A program made the position numbers and the translations under genes. The notes beneath the pieces are model-generated. The model was not told the origin of the DNA and did not search any database. It saw nothing but the letters and a program-made list of their open reading frames with translations. Positions 42,557 through 52,715 of a stretch of 64,000 nucleotides of DNA are shown in pieces. Position 1 is the stretch's first letter; each line of letters starts with the position of its first letter. The DNA is from Pseudomonadota bacterium (GTDB lineage Bacteria; Pseudomonadota; Gammaproteobacteria; Pseudomonadales; Oceanobacteraceae), in assembly GCA_030145845.1 (NCBI GenBank), contig JAIXHJ010000003.1, forward strand, positions 248,426 through 312,425. Direction: 5' to 3'.

Positions 42557-43774
42557 ATGGCGGTTAACTTTACGGTTTTTGAAGAGTTTAAAGCGGTTGA
42601 TGGTGTGCGGCTGGGCGTGGCTCAGTCTCATGTGCGTTATGCCAACCGTGACGACATGGTTGTGGTTGAGCTGGCTGAAGGTACTTCGGTGGCCGGTGTC
42701 TTCACCACCAACGCTTTCTGCGCCGCACCGGTTCAGATCTGTAAACAGCATCTGGCAGAAGCCGCTCCGCGTTACCTGCTGATCAACACCGGCAATGCCA
42801 ATGCCGGCACGGGTAAGCAGGGCTATGCGAACGCGGTTAAAACCTGTGAATTGCTGGCTGAAAAAACCGCGCTGGCGGCAGCTCAGATCCTGCCGTTTTC
42901 TACCGGTGTGATCGGTGAGCCGCTGAATATGCCGGCCTTTGAGCGCGGGATTCCGGCAGCGCTGGAGAACCTGAGTGCTGATAACTGGGCCCGTGCCGCC
43001 AAAGGCATTATGACCACAGATACCCTGCCGAAAGGTTTCAGTACCCAGTTTGATGTGCATGGCCAGACCGTAACCATTACCGGTATTTCCAAGGGCGCAG
43101 GCATGATTATGCCGAACATGGCGACCATGCTCGGCTTCATTGCCACGGATGCCGGCATCTCTCCGGCACTGCTGCAGTCCTGGTGTAAGGAACTGGCTGA
43201 CTGTTCCTTCAACCGTATTACCATTGACGGCGATACGTCCACCAACGATTCCTGCATGCTGATGGCCACCGGCCGTTCCGGGGTGCAGATCAGTGATGTG
43301 GCATCACCGGATGCCGAGCTGGTATTCAGCAAACTGAAAGAAGCATTTCAGCTGCTGGCGCAGGCCATTGTGCGTGACGGTGAAGGGGCGACTAAGTTCG
43401 TGACCATTGATGTCAGCGGCGCTGCCAGCCAGAAAGAAGCACTGGATGTCGCTTACACCGTAGCGCATTCGCCACTGGTGAAGACCGCGATGTTTGCATC
43501 CGATGCCAACTGGGGCCGTATTCTGGCCGCTGTCGGCCGTTCCGGGGTGCAGAATTTCGATCTCGACCGGGTGCAGATCTATGTGGATGATGTGCAGATT
43601 GTCGAAAATGGTGGCCGCTGTGACAGCTATACCGAAGCGGCCGGTGCTGCAGTGTTTGCCCGGTCTGAGTTCAGCGTCCGGATTGAGCTTGGCCGTGGTG
43701 ATGTCCGTGAGCAGCTGTGGACCACCGACCTGTCACACGACTACGTGACCATTAACGCCGATTACCGTTCCTGA
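42557..43774 (+). CDS. argJ: bifunctional glutamate N-acetyltransferase / amino-acid acetyltransferase
   Basis: A 405-residue enzyme of arginine synthesis. It transfers acetyl from N-acetylornithine to glutamate and, if bifunctional, can also use acetyl-CoA. The precursor cleaves itself at the Ala-Thr bond in MATMLGF; Thr190 becomes the N-terminal nucleophile of the beta chain. LINTGNANAGTG is another hallmark. Follows secA by 20 bases; the stop shares a base with the mutT ATG, so the two are coupled. Confidence 0.96.
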   Translation: MAVNFTVFEEFKAVDGVRLGVAQSHVRYANRDDMVVVELAEGTSVAGVFTTNAFCAAPVQICKQHLAEAAPRYLLINTGNANAGTGKQGYANAVKTCELLAEKTALAAAQILPFSTGVIGEPLNMPAFERGIPAALENLSADNWARAAKGIMTTDTLPKGFSTQFDVHGQTVTITGISKGAGMIMPNMATMLGFIATDAGISPALLQSWCKELADCSFNRITIDGDTSTNDSCMLMATGRSGVQISDVASPDAELVFSKLKEAFQLLAQAIVRDGEGATKFVTIDVSGAASQKEALDVAYTVAHSPLVKTAMFASDANWGRILAAVGRSGVQNFDLDRVQIYVDDVQIVENGGRCDSYTEAAGAAVFARSEFSVRIELGRGDVREQLWTTDLSHDYVTINADYRS

Positions 43775-44199
43775 TGAAACAGGTACATGTTGCGGTGGCT
43801 GTCGTTGCCGTGAACGGCAACGACATCCTCATTGCCCGCCGTCCGGATGACAAACATCAGGGCGGCAAATGGGAATTTCCCGGTGGCAAAGTGGAAGCCG
43901 GGGAAACGGTGACGGCAGCACTCCGCCGCGAGCTGGATGAAGAAGTGGCACTGGCGGTGCGTGAGGAGCAGATGTCGCCATTGCTGCAGATTCCCTTTTC
44001 TTATCCGGATAAAAGCGTCCTGCTGGATGTGTACTGGGTTGAGGCTGATATCAATGATGCCCTGCTGGCCCATGGTGCAGAAGGTCAGGAAGTCCGCTGG
44101 ATTCCTTATAGCCGTCTTGCTGAATTCGAATTCCCGGCCGCCAACGTTTCCATCATCGAGGCCGTCAACCACCGGCTGGTCGTCGCCTCCGACAGCTGA
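43774..44199 (+). CDS. mutT: 8-oxo-dGTP diphosphatase MutT-type Nudix hydrolase
   Basis: A 141-residue Nudix hydrolase that clears oxidised dGTP from the nucleotide pool. The Nudix box runs from G38 to L60 (GKVEAGE then RRELDEEVAL); its usual Gly near the end is Ala59 here. In Pseudomonas a longer MutT homologue, fused to a second domain, follows argJ; here it is the short form. Coupled to argJ by a one-base overlap. The histidine kinase begins 19 bases downstream on the same strand. Confidence 0.92.
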   Translation: MKQVHVAVAVVAVNGNDILIARRPDDKHQGGKWEFPGGKVEAGETVTAALRRELDEEVALAVREEQMSPLLQIPFSYPDKSVLLDVYWVEADINDALLAHGAEGQEVRWIPYSRLAEFEFPAANVSIIEAVNHRLVVASDS

Positions 44200-44218
44200 G
44201 TCCCTGCGGGAGAAAACG

Positions 44219-46159
44219 GTGAGGCTTCACCATCTGTCTGTTCAGCGTCTGCTGATTATCATCTTGCTGTGCTTTGCCTCCCAGGTATCTGCCGGCCGTC
44301 TGGTCGGCAGTGATATTCCGGCCAGCTGGTATGTCGATCAGAGTGCAGCAATGACGCTGGACGATTTTATTGCCCTGCCGGATGCCGCCTTGAGCGGCCG
44401 TGACAGTGTCCGGGCTATTGGCTATACCCGCGCGGCGCTGTGGGGAAGATTTTCTTTGCCGCCTGACGAATTCAACGGCAGCGAGCGCTGGCTCAGGCTG
44501 GGGCCGAATTATGTGGATAAGCTGACGCTGTTTTTCCGCCACTCAGACAGTGCAGGGCCGTGGACAGAAAGGGAGGCGGGCGACCTGCATAAAGGCCAGC
44601 GCGGTGATATCCGTTACCGTTTTCCGGTATTTATTCTGCCTCCGCCGGAAAGAGCGGGCTATGACGTTGTTATCCGCGTGGAAAGCACCAGTGCGGTATT
44701 GCTGGATGCTGCACTCTGGTCGGCGGAGGAATTTGTACAGTATGCGGCTGCAGAAACGAGTTTCTGGAGTTTTTATCTCGGGCTCGGTGTTTTTTCCAGT
44801 CTGCTGGCGCTGGTGCTGGCATTGCTGCTGAAGCGCCGCCTGCTGTGGTCGGTATTTGTTTTTTCATTGTCGTTTCTGCTGGTCGCGAGTGTGCAGGGCT
44901 ATCCGGCCTGGCTGTTGGGTAATAACAGCGGGCATCTGCAGCATTACCTGACCGGTATAACCACTTTACTGACCTATGCTGCACTGCTCTGGGCCTGTAC
45001 CGAAGTGCTGGACCTGCGCCACAGCCTGCCTCTGGTTCACAAAATTGTGCTGGGCAGTTCAGTGTTAATTGTGTTGCAGCTGTTCAGTATCCCGTTTGAT
45101 TTTTATGGTACAGCGATCGGTCTGGTGGGGATGGTGGTCGTCGTCGCGGTGTTTATTTTTGCTGCCGGTGCGGCTTTTCTGTGGTGGCGTAAAGGTTTCA
45201 GCGTGGTGAATCTGCTGTTTGGTCTGGCGCCATTGCTGTACGTTGGCGCAGGGATTCTGGCGCTGATGTCCCTGTATGGAACCATTCCATATTACGACGG
45301 CATTTACAGCATCTGGCAGTATGTGCTGATGCTGAACATGGTACTGGTTATGCTGCTGGCGCTGCTGCGTATCCGCGAAGAGCATCTGGCGCTGCAGGAA
45401 AAAGAACAGCTGGCGCGGGATCTGCGGATTGAGCGTGAAGCCAGTTTTAACCAGCGTCAGTTTATGGGCATGGTATCGCATGAATTCCGTACGCCGCTGT
45501 CAGTTATTTCCGCTGCACTGGAAAACCTGCATCTGGGGGGGAGCGAACAGCAGCGCCAGCAACGTTATCAGAAAATTCAGCGGGCAACAGACCGTCTGGT
45601 GGTGCTGACGGATAACTGTCTGGCGGATGCCCGTCTGTCAGCCGACAGCCTGTATGTGGATTTACAGCCGACGGACCTGCTGGAGCTGATCCGCAGTGCG
45701 GCTATGGTGGTGGATATATCGGACAGGCATCAGTTTGTCCTGACTGTTGACCGAAAGCCGCTGGCAGAAGATGAAAATAAACAGATAGTCGCGGCCGTTG
45801 ACAGTGGACTTTTACGTATCGCGTTATCCAATATTCTGGATAATGCGGTGAAATATTCTGGCGGCGGTAAAATCCGGTTGGATGTCAGTTGCTGGCCGGG
45901 AGAGTACAGCATTACCGTCACGGATGATGGACCGGGTGTTCCGGGCAATATGTCAGAGAAAATCTTTGAACGTTACAGCCGTGGTCATGTTGCGGATAAT
46001 GCCGCTCAGCGCGGAACCGGGCTGGGACTTTATGTTGCGCGTCAGATTGTCCGCGCACACGGTGGTGAAGTCCGCCTGATGACGGAGTATAGTCGTGGCA
46101 GTTGTTTTGAAATGATTATTCCGTCCGCACATGAATTTACCCGAAAAGAGCAGTATTAA
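44219..46159 (+). CDS. 7TMR-DISM sensor histidine kinase
   Basis: A 646-residue membrane sensor kinase. A signal peptide (about 1-26), a periplasmic sugar-binding-like domain of the 7TMR-DISMED2 type (about 30-170), seven membrane helices (about 185-390), a short coiled coil, then HisKA with phospho-acceptor H421 in SHEFRTPLS and an HATPase domain with the N box NILDNAVKYSG, DDGPGVPG and RGTGLGLYVARQIV. I start at GTG 44219, with GGGAGA six bases before it; an open frame runs 94 codons further upstream but lies across mutT. The 3' end overlaps its response regulator by 29 bases. The signal is unknown. Confidence 0.92.
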   Translation: MRLHHLSVQRLLIIILLCFASQVSAGRLVGSDIPASWYVDQSAAMTLDDFIALPDAALSGRDSVRAIGYTRAALWGRFSLPPDEFNGSERWLRLGPNYVDKLTLFFRHSDSAGPWTEREAGDLHKGQRGDIRYRFPVFILPPPERAGYDVVIRVESTSAVLLDAALWSAEEFVQYAAAETSFWSFYLGLGVFSSLLALVLALLLKRRLLWSVFVFSLSFLLVASVQGYPAWLLGNNSGHLQHYLTGITTLLTYAALLWACTEVLDLRHSLPLVHKIVLGSSVLIVLQLFSIPFDFYGTAIGLVGMVVVVAVFIFAAGAAFLWWRKGFSVVNLLFGLAPLLYVGAGILALMSLYGTIPYYDGIYSIWQYVLMLNMVLVMLLALLRIREEHLALQEKEQLARDLRIEREASFNQRQFMGMVSHEFRTPLSVISAALENLHLGGSEQQRQQRYQKIQRATDRLVVLTDNCLADARLSADSLYVDLQPTDLLELIRSAAMVVDISDRHQFVLTVDRKPLAEDENKQIVAAVDSGLLRIALSNILDNAVKYSGGGKIRLDVSCWPGEYSITVTDDGPGVPGNMSEKIFERYSRGHVADNAAQRGTGLGLYVARQIVRAHGGEVRLMTEYSRGSCFEMIIPSAHEFTRKEQY

Positions 46160-46865
46160 CGCGCGCCTGGCGATTATCGAAGATAATGAAGACCTGCGTG
46201 ATGAGCTTATTTTCTACCTGAGCGCCAAAGGTTATAACGTCTGGGGAGCGGACAGCGCAGAAGCGTTCTGGCGTCAGTTACACCGCAGTCCGGTCGATAT
46301 TGTTCTGGTCGATATCGGCCTTCCGGGTGAAGACGGATTTTCCGTTATTGAATATCTCAACTCGATCGGCCATTTCGGTGTGATTGTTCTCTCTGCCCGC
46401 GGGACGACGCAGGATAAAATCCGCGGGCTGGATCTGGGGGCAGACGCTTATCTGATCAAGCCGGTTAATTTCTCCGAACTGGCCGACACTATCACCCGTT
46501 TATACCGTCGTATCTGTTCTGAAAAGGATGCCCGGCAAGCCGCTGCTGAGCCCGGTGCATCCCACTGGCGGTTAACGGCAGAAGCACTGTACTGCAGTGA
46601 TGGTATGGCACTTGACCTGACGCCCAAGGAATATGGCCTGCTGACTGTGCTGTATAAACATAAAAACACGGTCTGTAAAAAAGAGCAGGTGCATGATGCG
46701 CTGTTTGGCTTTCATGAACAGGCGGACATGCACCGGGTGGATGTCATTCTCAGCCGTCTGCGGCGTAAGGCCCGGGAAAAGAGTATGACATTACCGGTCA
46801 GGGCAGTATTTGGTCAGGGGCTGGTGTTTACCGACGCTGATCAGGAGGCTGAGGCTCAGATCTGA
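46131..46865 (+). CDS. OmpR-type response regulator, partner of the upstream kinase
   Basis: A 244-residue response regulator. The receiver domain has acidic E17/D18, phospho-acceptor D61 in VLVDIGLPGEDG, S88 and K110. The C-terminal winged helix (about 145-235) ends in a DNA-binding element with HRVDVILSRLRRKAREK. It starts inside the kinase gene, so the pair is co-translated. The intergenic region and operon give no hint of the regulon. Its stop lies seven bases from that of the convergent DUF6164 gene. Confidence 0.93.
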   Translation: MNLPEKSSINARLAIIEDNEDLRDELIFYLSAKGYNVWGADSAEAFWRQLHRSPVDIVLVDIGLPGEDGFSVIEYLNSIGHFGVIVLSARGTTQDKIRGLDLGADAYLIKPVNFSELADTITRLYRRICSEKDARQAAAEPGASHWRLTAEALYCSDGMALDLTPKEYGLLTVLYKHKNTVCKKEQVHDALFGFHEQADMHRVDVILSRLRRKAREKSMTLPVRAVFGQGLVFTDADQEAEAQI

Positions 46866-46872
46866 GGCGGGC

Positions 46873-47238
46873 TCAGCAGCTGTCCGCAGTCATTCCCCCG
46901 ACTGAAAAAAATGGCCAGATCATCAGCCCCAGTACCACAGCGATCGCCAGTACGGCCAGCAGCAGATCAGCCGGCCGTTCCTGTGCCCGCTGCCAGAACG
47001 TCTGAATATTTTCTGCCTGCTGCTGCAGTCGTTCCCGGCGTTGTTGCTGGTAATCGTCCAGCAGTGCCCGGGCGCGTTCAAAATCTTCATCGTGGCGCAG
47101 CCAGATAGCCGCCACGGAGATACGCCAGCGACCGGCATCGGTTTCATAAAACTCAATCTCTGCCTGCTGCAGTAAGTCACGTACCTCGTTGGCTTCGTCT
47201 TCTTCAACCTGATTCAGACGGAAAAGCAGTTTAGCCAT
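46873..47238 (-). CDS. DUF6164 family membrane protein
   Basis: A 121-residue protein with a soluble N-terminal domain (about 1-60) containing an FEDARALL-like region, a coiled coil (about 60-90) and one C-terminal membrane helix (about 92-113). Its family has no known function. It starts inside the last codons of lnt (eight-base overlap), so it belongs to the miaB-ybeZ-ybeY-corC-lnt transcription unit. Confidence 0.8.
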   Translation of the reverse strand: MAKLLFRLNQVEEDEANEVRDLLQQAEIEFYETDAGRWRISVAAIWLRHDEDFERARALLDDYQQQRRERLQQQAENIQTFWQRAQERPADLLLAVLAIAVVLGLMIWPFFSVGGMTADSC

Positions 47239-48742
47239 AAATTCTGTTCCTCGAGCGGTAGCGGTGCAGACCGGCGGCGACCATCACCAGCAGGGTAAGA
47301 CCATATAATGGCCACAGTTCCCAGCGCATATAAGGGGTCTGACCGCGGCGCATTTCCGCACTGCCGGTCAGGGTGGCGCGCTGTTCGTAGGGCAGGCGAG
47401 ACAGCAGGTTACCTTTGTTATCAACCAGTGCGGTGATACCGGTATTGGTCGCCCGTAACAGATAACGTCCGGTTTCCAGTGCCCGCATCTGTGCCAGTGC
47501 CATATGTTGTTTAGGGCCGAGAGAATCACCAAACCAGGCGTCATTGCTGACGGTGATGAGGAAATCAGCATTAACGGCCATGCGGCTGACCAGTTGCGGA
47601 TAGGCAATTTCATAGCAGATATAAGGCGCAACCAGATAAAGCTCATCGCTCTGTTGCGTATGACGGCCGACCTGCAGCAGCGGCTGTCCGGGAGGGCCGG
47701 CGAGGAAACTCGACATATCAAGATTAAAGAATGGCAGCAGACCGCGGATCAGGCTGGCCAGTGGCACATATTCACCGAACGGTACCAGATGCTGTTTATG
47801 GTATATGCCGGCACCGTTGCCGAAGGCGATGACGCTGTTATGGAATTCCCCGGCCAGTGCGGTGCCGCGTGGATATCGGTAGGGAATGCCGGTAATGACG
47901 GTGGTGTGAGTCTGCTGTGCTTCGGCACTCAGTTCTTCTTCGTAAGGCCGGAACTGATCATAGAGCAGGGTGATGGCGGTTTCCGGCCATACGATCAGAT
48001 CACTGTCCCAGTGTTCACTGGTCTGCTGATAGTAGGCATTGATGGTCGGGCTGACCATTTCCCGCTTCCATTTATCATTCTGCGGAATATTGCCCTGCAC
48101 GGCGGCAACGCGCAGTTCACCGGTTTTTTCCGTCCAGTCGATGTTCTGCAGTGCCAGTCCGGCCGGCCACAACAACAGCGGCAGCAGCCAGCGCGGCTGA
48201 CGTGTGAGCAGCAGCTGATACAGGCCGCAGACGCTGAGCAATACAATGACAGATATGCCGTAGCTGCCGAACAGAGGGGCCCAGCCGGCCAGCCAGGTGT
48301 GCAGGTGGGCATCACCGGCAAACAGCCAGGGAAAGCCGGTCAGGAACCAGCTGCGGAACCATTCGTGCAGAAACCAGAATACCGGAATGGTGGCCCAGCT
48401 CAGGTGCTGGCCGAACAGGCGCAGACGCAGGGCAAACCAGATGGCAGGAAACGTGGCGAGGAAGGCTGCAAACAGGGTAACCATCACCACTGACAGGGCA
48501 GCTGAGGTGCCACCATGATCGTGCATGCTGACGTATATCCAGGAAATGCCGCTGCCGAACTGGGTCAGGCTGTACAGCCAGGCGCGGAAAAAGGCGCTGC
48601 CTGCTGACGTGGCAGTGACCTGGCTGTGAACAAAGATCAGCAGGCTGAGGATACCCAGCGGCCACCAGAACAGGGGCGCCAGCGCCAGCGGGAACAGCCC
48701 GCCGGCGATAAGGAGAAGAAGGGGTAACATCCGGGGTGTCAT
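47231..48742 (-). CDS. lnt: apolipoprotein N-acyltransferase
   Basis: A 503-residue integral membrane enzyme that adds the third acyl chain to lipoproteins, needed for Lol export. About eight membrane helices are followed by a periplasmic nitrilase domain with the triad Glu254 (VWPETAI), Lys316 (YHKQHLVPFGEY) and Cys376 (YICYEIAY). It follows corC by 44 bases. LolB and two predicted lipoproteins elsewhere in the window are its clients. Confidence 0.97.
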   Translation of the reverse strand: MTPRMLPLLLLIAGGLFPLALAPLFWWPLGILSLLIFVHSQVTATSAGSAFFRAWLYSLTQFGSGISWIYVSMHDHGGTSAALSVVMVTLFAAFLATFPAIWFALRLRLFGQHLSWATIPVFWFLHEWFRSWFLTGFPWLFAGDAHLHTWLAGWAPLFGSYGISVIVLLSVCGLYQLLLTRQPRWLLPLLLWPAGLALQNIDWTEKTGELRVAAVQGNIPQNDKWKREMVSPTINAYYQQTSEHWDSDLIVWPETAITLLYDQFRPYEEELSAEAQQTHTTVITGIPYRYPRGTALAGEFHNSVIAFGNGAGIYHKQHLVPFGEYVPLASLIRGLLPFFNLDMSSFLAGPPGQPLLQVGRHTQQSDELYLVAPYICYEIAYPQLVSRMAVNADFLITVSNDAWFGDSLGPKQHMALAQMRALETGRYLLRATNTGITALVDNKGNLLSRLPYEQRATLTGSAEMRRGQTPYMRWELWPLYGLTLLVMVAAGLHRYRSRNRIYG

Positions 48743-48786
48743 AGTGGGTTCCGCTCAGGGTTCAGAAAAACAGAGACACCCGTGGA

Positions 48787-49626
48787 TTAACCGTCGGCTG
48801 CGGTAACTTCCAGCAGGTTGATCTGGCGGCTGGTGCCGTTCACGACCTTGAAGCGCCAGTTACCGATGCGGATGCTTTCATTACACTCCGGCACGCGTCC
48901 GAAATGGTGAATGACGATGCCGCCGATGGTATCGAACTCGCCGCTGATCAGTTCTTCGCCGAAATGTTCATTGAAGTCGTCAACCGGCGTCAGAGCTTTC
49001 ACCATATTGATGCCGGGTTCCACTTCCTTGATCATGCTGTCCTCTTCGCTGAAATCGTGTTCGTCTTCGATTTCACCGACGATCTGTTCCAGCACGTCTT
49101 CAATGGTTACCAGTCCGGCCACGCCACCGAATTCATCCACCACGATGGCCATATGATTGCGGGTCGCACGGAAGTCCCGCAACAGCACATTCAGACGTTT
49201 GCTTTCCGGCACAAAGGTGGTCGGACGCAGTATCTCTTTCAGTGAGAATTGTTCACGGTTTTCATTAAGGATTAATGGCAGCAGGTCTTTGGCCAGCATA
49301 ATGCCGAGCACTTCATCCTGGCCTTCACCCAGTACCGGAAAACGGGAGTGGGCAGAATCAATGATCTTGGGCAGGTAGTCTTTGAGCGGCTCATCGATAT
49401 GGATAGAGGTCATCTGTGAGCGGGGGATCATGATGTCCCGGACCTGCATTTCCGACACCTGCAGGGCGCCTTCGAGAATGTTCAGGGTGTCCGTATCGAC
49501 GATGCTGCGTTCGGCAGCTTCACGGAGTATTACTTTAATGTCCTGCCGGCTCTGCGGGTCGTCGGAGAACAGGTCAGTCAATCTTTCCAGCCAGCTTTTA
49601 TGCTGGCCCGATCGGTCTTCGCTCAT
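48787..49626 (-). CDS. ybeX: CorC/YbeX-type CBS-domain protein
   Basis: A 279-residue cytoplasmic protein with two CBS domains (about 65-185) and a C-terminal CorC_HlyC domain (about 200-275), without the DUF21 membrane region of longer homologues. Called CorC for a reported link to magnesium and cobalt efflux; in E. coli YbeX has more recently been tied to ribosome maturation, which fits the neighbouring ybeY. Overlaps ybeY by four bases. Confidence 0.92.
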   Translation of the reverse strand: MSEDRSGQHKSWLERLTDLFSDDPQSRQDIKVILREAAERSIVDTDTLNILEGALQVSEMQVRDIMIPRSQMTSIHIDEPLKDYLPKIIDSAHSRFPVLGEGQDEVLGIMLAKDLLPLILNENREQFSLKEILRPTTFVPESKRLNVLLRDFRATRNHMAIVVDEFGGVAGLVTIEDVLEQIVGEIEDEHDFSEEDSMIKEVEPGINMVKALTPVDDFNEHFGEELISGEFDTIGGIVIHHFGRVPECNESIRIGNWRFKVVNGTSRQINLLEVTAADG

Positions 49627-50102
49627 GGTGCCTCATCAAGGTAAGGATCCGGATACCCCAGGCTGGCCAGAATCTGCCGCTCCAGGTTTTCCATAACGTC
49701 TGCTTCGTCGTCCTTTATATGGTCGTAACCCAGTAAATGCAAGCAGCCGTGCACAACCATATGGGCCCAGTGAGCCTCGGCGGTTTTACCCTGTTCAACG
49801 GCTTCGCGCTGTACCACCTGAGCGCAGATGATCAGGTCACCCAGCAGTTCCAGCGGGACTTCGGGCGGCGCTTCGAACGGAAAAGACAGGACATTGGTGG
49901 GGTAATCCTTACCACGGTAATCGCTGTTCAGTGCCTGACTTTCATCTTCCGCGACCAGACGAACAGTGAGTTCCGGCTCAATAAAGGCGGTGCGGCCCTG
50001 CAGTGCGGCCGAGGCCCAGCGTGTGAGCTGGGCTTCTGAGGGCAGAAAATCACTGCAGCCGTCGAGTTCGTCGGCGAGCTGGAGATCCAGCAACAGATTC
50101 AT
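49623..50102 (-). CDS. ybeY: endoribonuclease YbeY
   Basis: A 159-residue metal-dependent endoribonuclease acting in 16S rRNA 3'-end maturation and ribosome quality control. The metal site [11 protein letters not shown] (His, His, His at spacing 4 and 6) lies near residues 115-125, after the RG-containing strand and GDLIIC. Overlaps ybeZ by four bases, as in most gammaproteobacteria. Confidence 0.96.
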   Translation of the reverse strand: MNLLLDLQLADELDGCSDFLPSEAQLTRWASAALQGRTAFIEPELTVRLVAEDESQALNSDYRGKDYPTNVLSFPFEAPPEVPLELLGDLIICAQVVQREAVEQGKTAEAHWAHMVVHGCLHLLGYDHIKDDEADVMENLERQILASLGYPDPYLDEAP

Positions 50103-51178
50103 GATGTGGCATCCTCATCGCCGGCATCGCGTTCCTGAGCGGCACGGATGGCGGCCTTACGTTCTTCCTGCACCTGCTTTTCTTTATCGTCAAAGCGGTC
50201 ATAGGCTTCGACAATGCGCTGGACCAGCGGGTGGCGCACCACGTCGGCGTTATTGAAGCGGGTAATGCCGATGCCCGGCACACCGTCGAGCACTTCCAGA
50301 CCGTGTTTGAGGCCGGAATAGACGCCGCGTGGCAGGTCGACCTGAGTGATATCACCGGTGATCACGGCTTTGGAACCGAAACCGACCCGGGTCAGGAACA
50401 TCTTCATCTGTTCTTTGGTGGTGTTCTGGCTTTCATCCAGAATCACAAAAGAATGACTCAGGGTCCGGCCACGCATGTAGGCCAGCGGAGCAATTTCAAT
50501 CACATTGCGTTCAATCAGGCGGCCGACCTGCTCAAAACCGAGCATTTCGTACAGGGCGTCGTACAGCGGGCGCAGGTAAGGGTCGATTTTCTGCGCCAGA
50601 TCACCGGGCAGGAAGCCCAGTTTCTCACCGGCTTCAACCGCCGGGCGGACCAGCAGGATGCGCTTGATTTCATCACGCTGCAGGGCTTCCACGGCTGCCG
50701 CTACGGCGAGAAAGGTCTTGCCGGTACCGGCCGGACCGACGCCGAAGTTGATATCAAATTCACGTACGCGCTGCAGATATTCGAGCTGATGCGGACCGCG
50801 GGGCTTGAAGGTGCCGCCCGGGGTTTTGATGGCACGGGAATCGTAATCGTGTTTTTTACCACCGGCAGCATCTTCAGAGCCTTCTTCCTGCAGGAAGAGG
50901 TGAATCAGATCCGGGGTGATCAGGGTGCCATTACCGGTTTCACGGTAGAGACGCTGAATCAGGTGCGCGGCACGCTGACCCAGTTTGACGTTGCCTTCGA
51001 CGGTAAATTTGTTGCCACGATTGTAAATGGACAGGCCGTAATGGCCGGCGATCTGTTCGATGTGACTGTCGAAGTGGCCGCACAGGTTGGCCAGGCGCGG
51101 GGCGTCATCCGGCTCCAGGGTAAAACTGGTGCTGTGCTGGCTGGTCTGGGCTTCGTCTGGGTTGTTCTGTTCAGTCAA
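50099..51178 (-). CDS. ybeZ: PhoH-family ATPase YbeZ
   Basis: A 359-residue PhoH-like ATPase, RNA helicase-like partner of YbeY. Walker A is [11 protein letters not shown] near 145; Walker B and sensor region is [19 protein letters not shown] start at 51178 with GGAGAG six bases upstream is preferred: no ATG exists before residue 60 in frame except one inside the miaB 3' region (51289), which would overlap miaB by 77 bases. Ends with the ATGA overlap to ybeY. Confidence 0.9.
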   Translation of the reverse strand: MTEQNNPDEAQTSQHSTSFTLEPDDAPRLANLCGHFDSHIEQIAGHYGLSIYNRGNKFTVEGNVKLGQRAAHLIQRLYRETGNGTLITPDLIHLFLQEEGSEDAAGGKKHDYDSRAIKTPGGTFKPRGPHQLEYLQRVREFDINFGVGPAGTGKTFLAVAAAVEALQRDEIKRILLVRPAVEAGEKLGFLPGDLAQKIDPYLRPLYDALYEMLGFEQVGRLIERNVIEIAPLAYMRGRTLSHSFVILDESQNTTKEQMKMFLTRVGFGSKAVITGDITQVDLPRGVYSGLKHGLEVLDGVPGIGITRFNNADVVRHPLVQRIVEAYDRFDDKEKQVQEERKAAIRAAQERDAGDEDATS

Positions 51179-51212
51179 AAAAGACTCTCCGTTGAGCGCG
51201 GATGGCGCCCGG

Positions 51213-52562
51213 TCAGTAGGCCAGTTCCGGATTGAGCAGCAGGCCCCGCAGACTGTTGGGGTAAGCGTCTTCAATCCGGACGCGGACAAATTTTCCGATC
51301 AGGCTGTGATCGTCGGCTTTGAAGTTAACCACGCGGTTGTTTTCGGTACGCCCCTGCAGTTCACCAGGGTCTTTTTTCGAGACGCCGGTCACCAGGATGG
51401 TTTCTTCACGGCCCACCATACGGCGGCTGATCTGCTGTGCCTGCTGGGTGATACGGTCCTGCAGGATTTTCAGGCGCTGTTTCTTCACCGCTTCCGGGGT
51501 GTCATCTTCCAGTGACGAGGCCGGTGTGCCGGGACGTGGGCTGTAGATAAAGCTGAACGACACATCAAAGCCGATACGGTTGATCAGGTTCATGGTGTCT
51601 TCGAAATCTTCGTCGGTTTCACCCGGGAAGCCGATAATAAAGTCAGAAGAAATCGAAATATCCGGGCGCAGCTTTTTGATGCGCTCGATTTTGTCGATGT
51701 ACATATCGATTTCGTGGCCACGTTTCATGGCTGCCAGAATGCGGTTGGAGCCACTCTGTACCGGCAGATGCAGATGGCTGACCAGTTCCGGCACTTCGGC
51801 ATAGACATCGATCAGGCTGTCGCTGAACTCCACCGGGTGTGAGGTGGTGAAGCGGATGCGGTCGATGCCGTCAATATCGGCCACCTGGGTGATCAGCTCT
51901 GCCAGATCGGCGATGTCACCGTCAGCGGTGGCGCCACGGTAGGCATTCACGTTCTGTCCCAGCAGGTTCACTTCGCGTACACCCTGATCGGCCAGGGTCT
52001 GCACTTCTTTCAGAACGTCAGCCAGTGGACGGCTGACTTCCTCACCACGGGTATAAGGCACGACGCAGAAGGTACAGTACTTGGAACAGCCTTCCATAAT
52101 GGAGACGAAAGCACTGCAGCCCTCGGATTTCGGCGCGGGCAGGTGGTCAAATTTCTCGATTTCCGGGAAGGTCACATCCACCACCTGAATGGCGTTGGCG
52201 GACTTGTTGACCATGTCCGGCAGGCGGTGCAGGGTCTGGGGGCCGAAGACCATATCCACAAACGGCGCCCGTTTGATGATGGCATCGCCTTCCTGCGAGG
52301 CAACACAGCCACCGACGCCGATCTTCAGATCCGGGTTTCTGGCTTTCAGCGGTTTCCAGCGGCCCAGTTCATGGAACACCTTTTCCTGCGCTTTCTCGCG
52401 GATGGAGCAGGTGTTGAGCAGGATCACGTCGGCTTCTTCCGGGTTATCGGTCAGTTCCATCTTATGACTCTCGCCCAGCATATCCGCCATGCGCGATGAA
52501 TCGTATTCGTTCATCTGGCAGCCGTGGGTTTTGATGTAGAGTTTTTTCACCTGTTCAGTCAT
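51213..52562 (-). CDS. miaB: tRNA-2-methylthio-N6-dimethylallyladenosine synthase
   Basis: A 449-residue radical-SAM methylthiotransferase that modifies A37 in tRNAs reading U-starting codons. It has two iron-sulfur clusters: the N-terminal one held by Cys in [21 protein letters not shown] and GGCVASQEG, and the radical-SAM cluster in [16 protein letters not shown] domain ends the chain. Start chosen at [14 protein letters not shown]; an ATG 14 codons earlier is in the promoter region of the divergent gene. First gene of the miaB-ybeZ-ybeY-ybeX-lnt unit. Confidence 0.97.
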   Translation of the reverse strand: MTEQVKKLYIKTHGCQMNEYDSSRMADMLGESHKMELTDNPEEADVILLNTCSIREKAQEKVFHELGRWKPLKARNPDLKIGVGGCVASQEGDAIIKRAPFVDMVFGPQTLHRLPDMVNKSANAIQVVDVTFPEIEKFDHLPAPKSEGCSAFVSIMEGCSKYCTFCVVPYTRGEEVSRPLADVLKEVQTLADQGVREVNLLGQNVNAYRGATADGDIADLAELITQVADIDGIDRIRFTTSHPVEFSDSLIDVYAEVPELVSHLHLPVQSGSNRILAAMKRGHEIDMYIDKIERIKKLRPDISISSDFIIGFPGETDEDFEDTMNLINRIGFDVSFSFIYSPRPGTPASSLEDDTPEAVKKQRLKILQDRITQQAQQISRRMVGREETILVTGVSKKDPGELQGRTENNRVVNFKADDHSLIGKFVRVRIEDAYPNSLRGLLLNPELAY

Positions 52563-52650
52563 AAGGAATCGGATTCTTCGTGCCGGAAATAAAAGGGGCA
52601 GCATTATACTGCTTCTGCTTACTTTATCGCCAGTACTGCCGGCCGCTGCG

Positions 52651-52659
52651 TGCTATAAT
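52651..52659 (+). promoter_or_regulatory. extended -10 promoter of the DUF1820 gene
   Basis: TGCTATAAT, a consensus extended -10, lies about 57 bases before the DUF1820 start; the -35 region (CAGTAC) is weak. Confidence 0.65.
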
Positions 52660-52715
52660 CCGCCTCCCGCCGCAGTCTGTGCGGTCTGTCAGTATTACCC
52701 GGTCGTCTGGTCATT

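Noticed and set aside
43937..44218. 94-codon N-terminal extension of the histidine kinase
   Set aside because: It lies entirely across mutT in another frame; the GTG at 44219 has a ribosome site and is followed by a proper signal peptide.
51179..51289. ATG start at 51289 for ybeZ
   Set aside because: It overlaps miaB by 77 bases and adds a Cys/Thr-rich tail unlike PhoH proteins; a TTG at 51178 has a good ribosome site.
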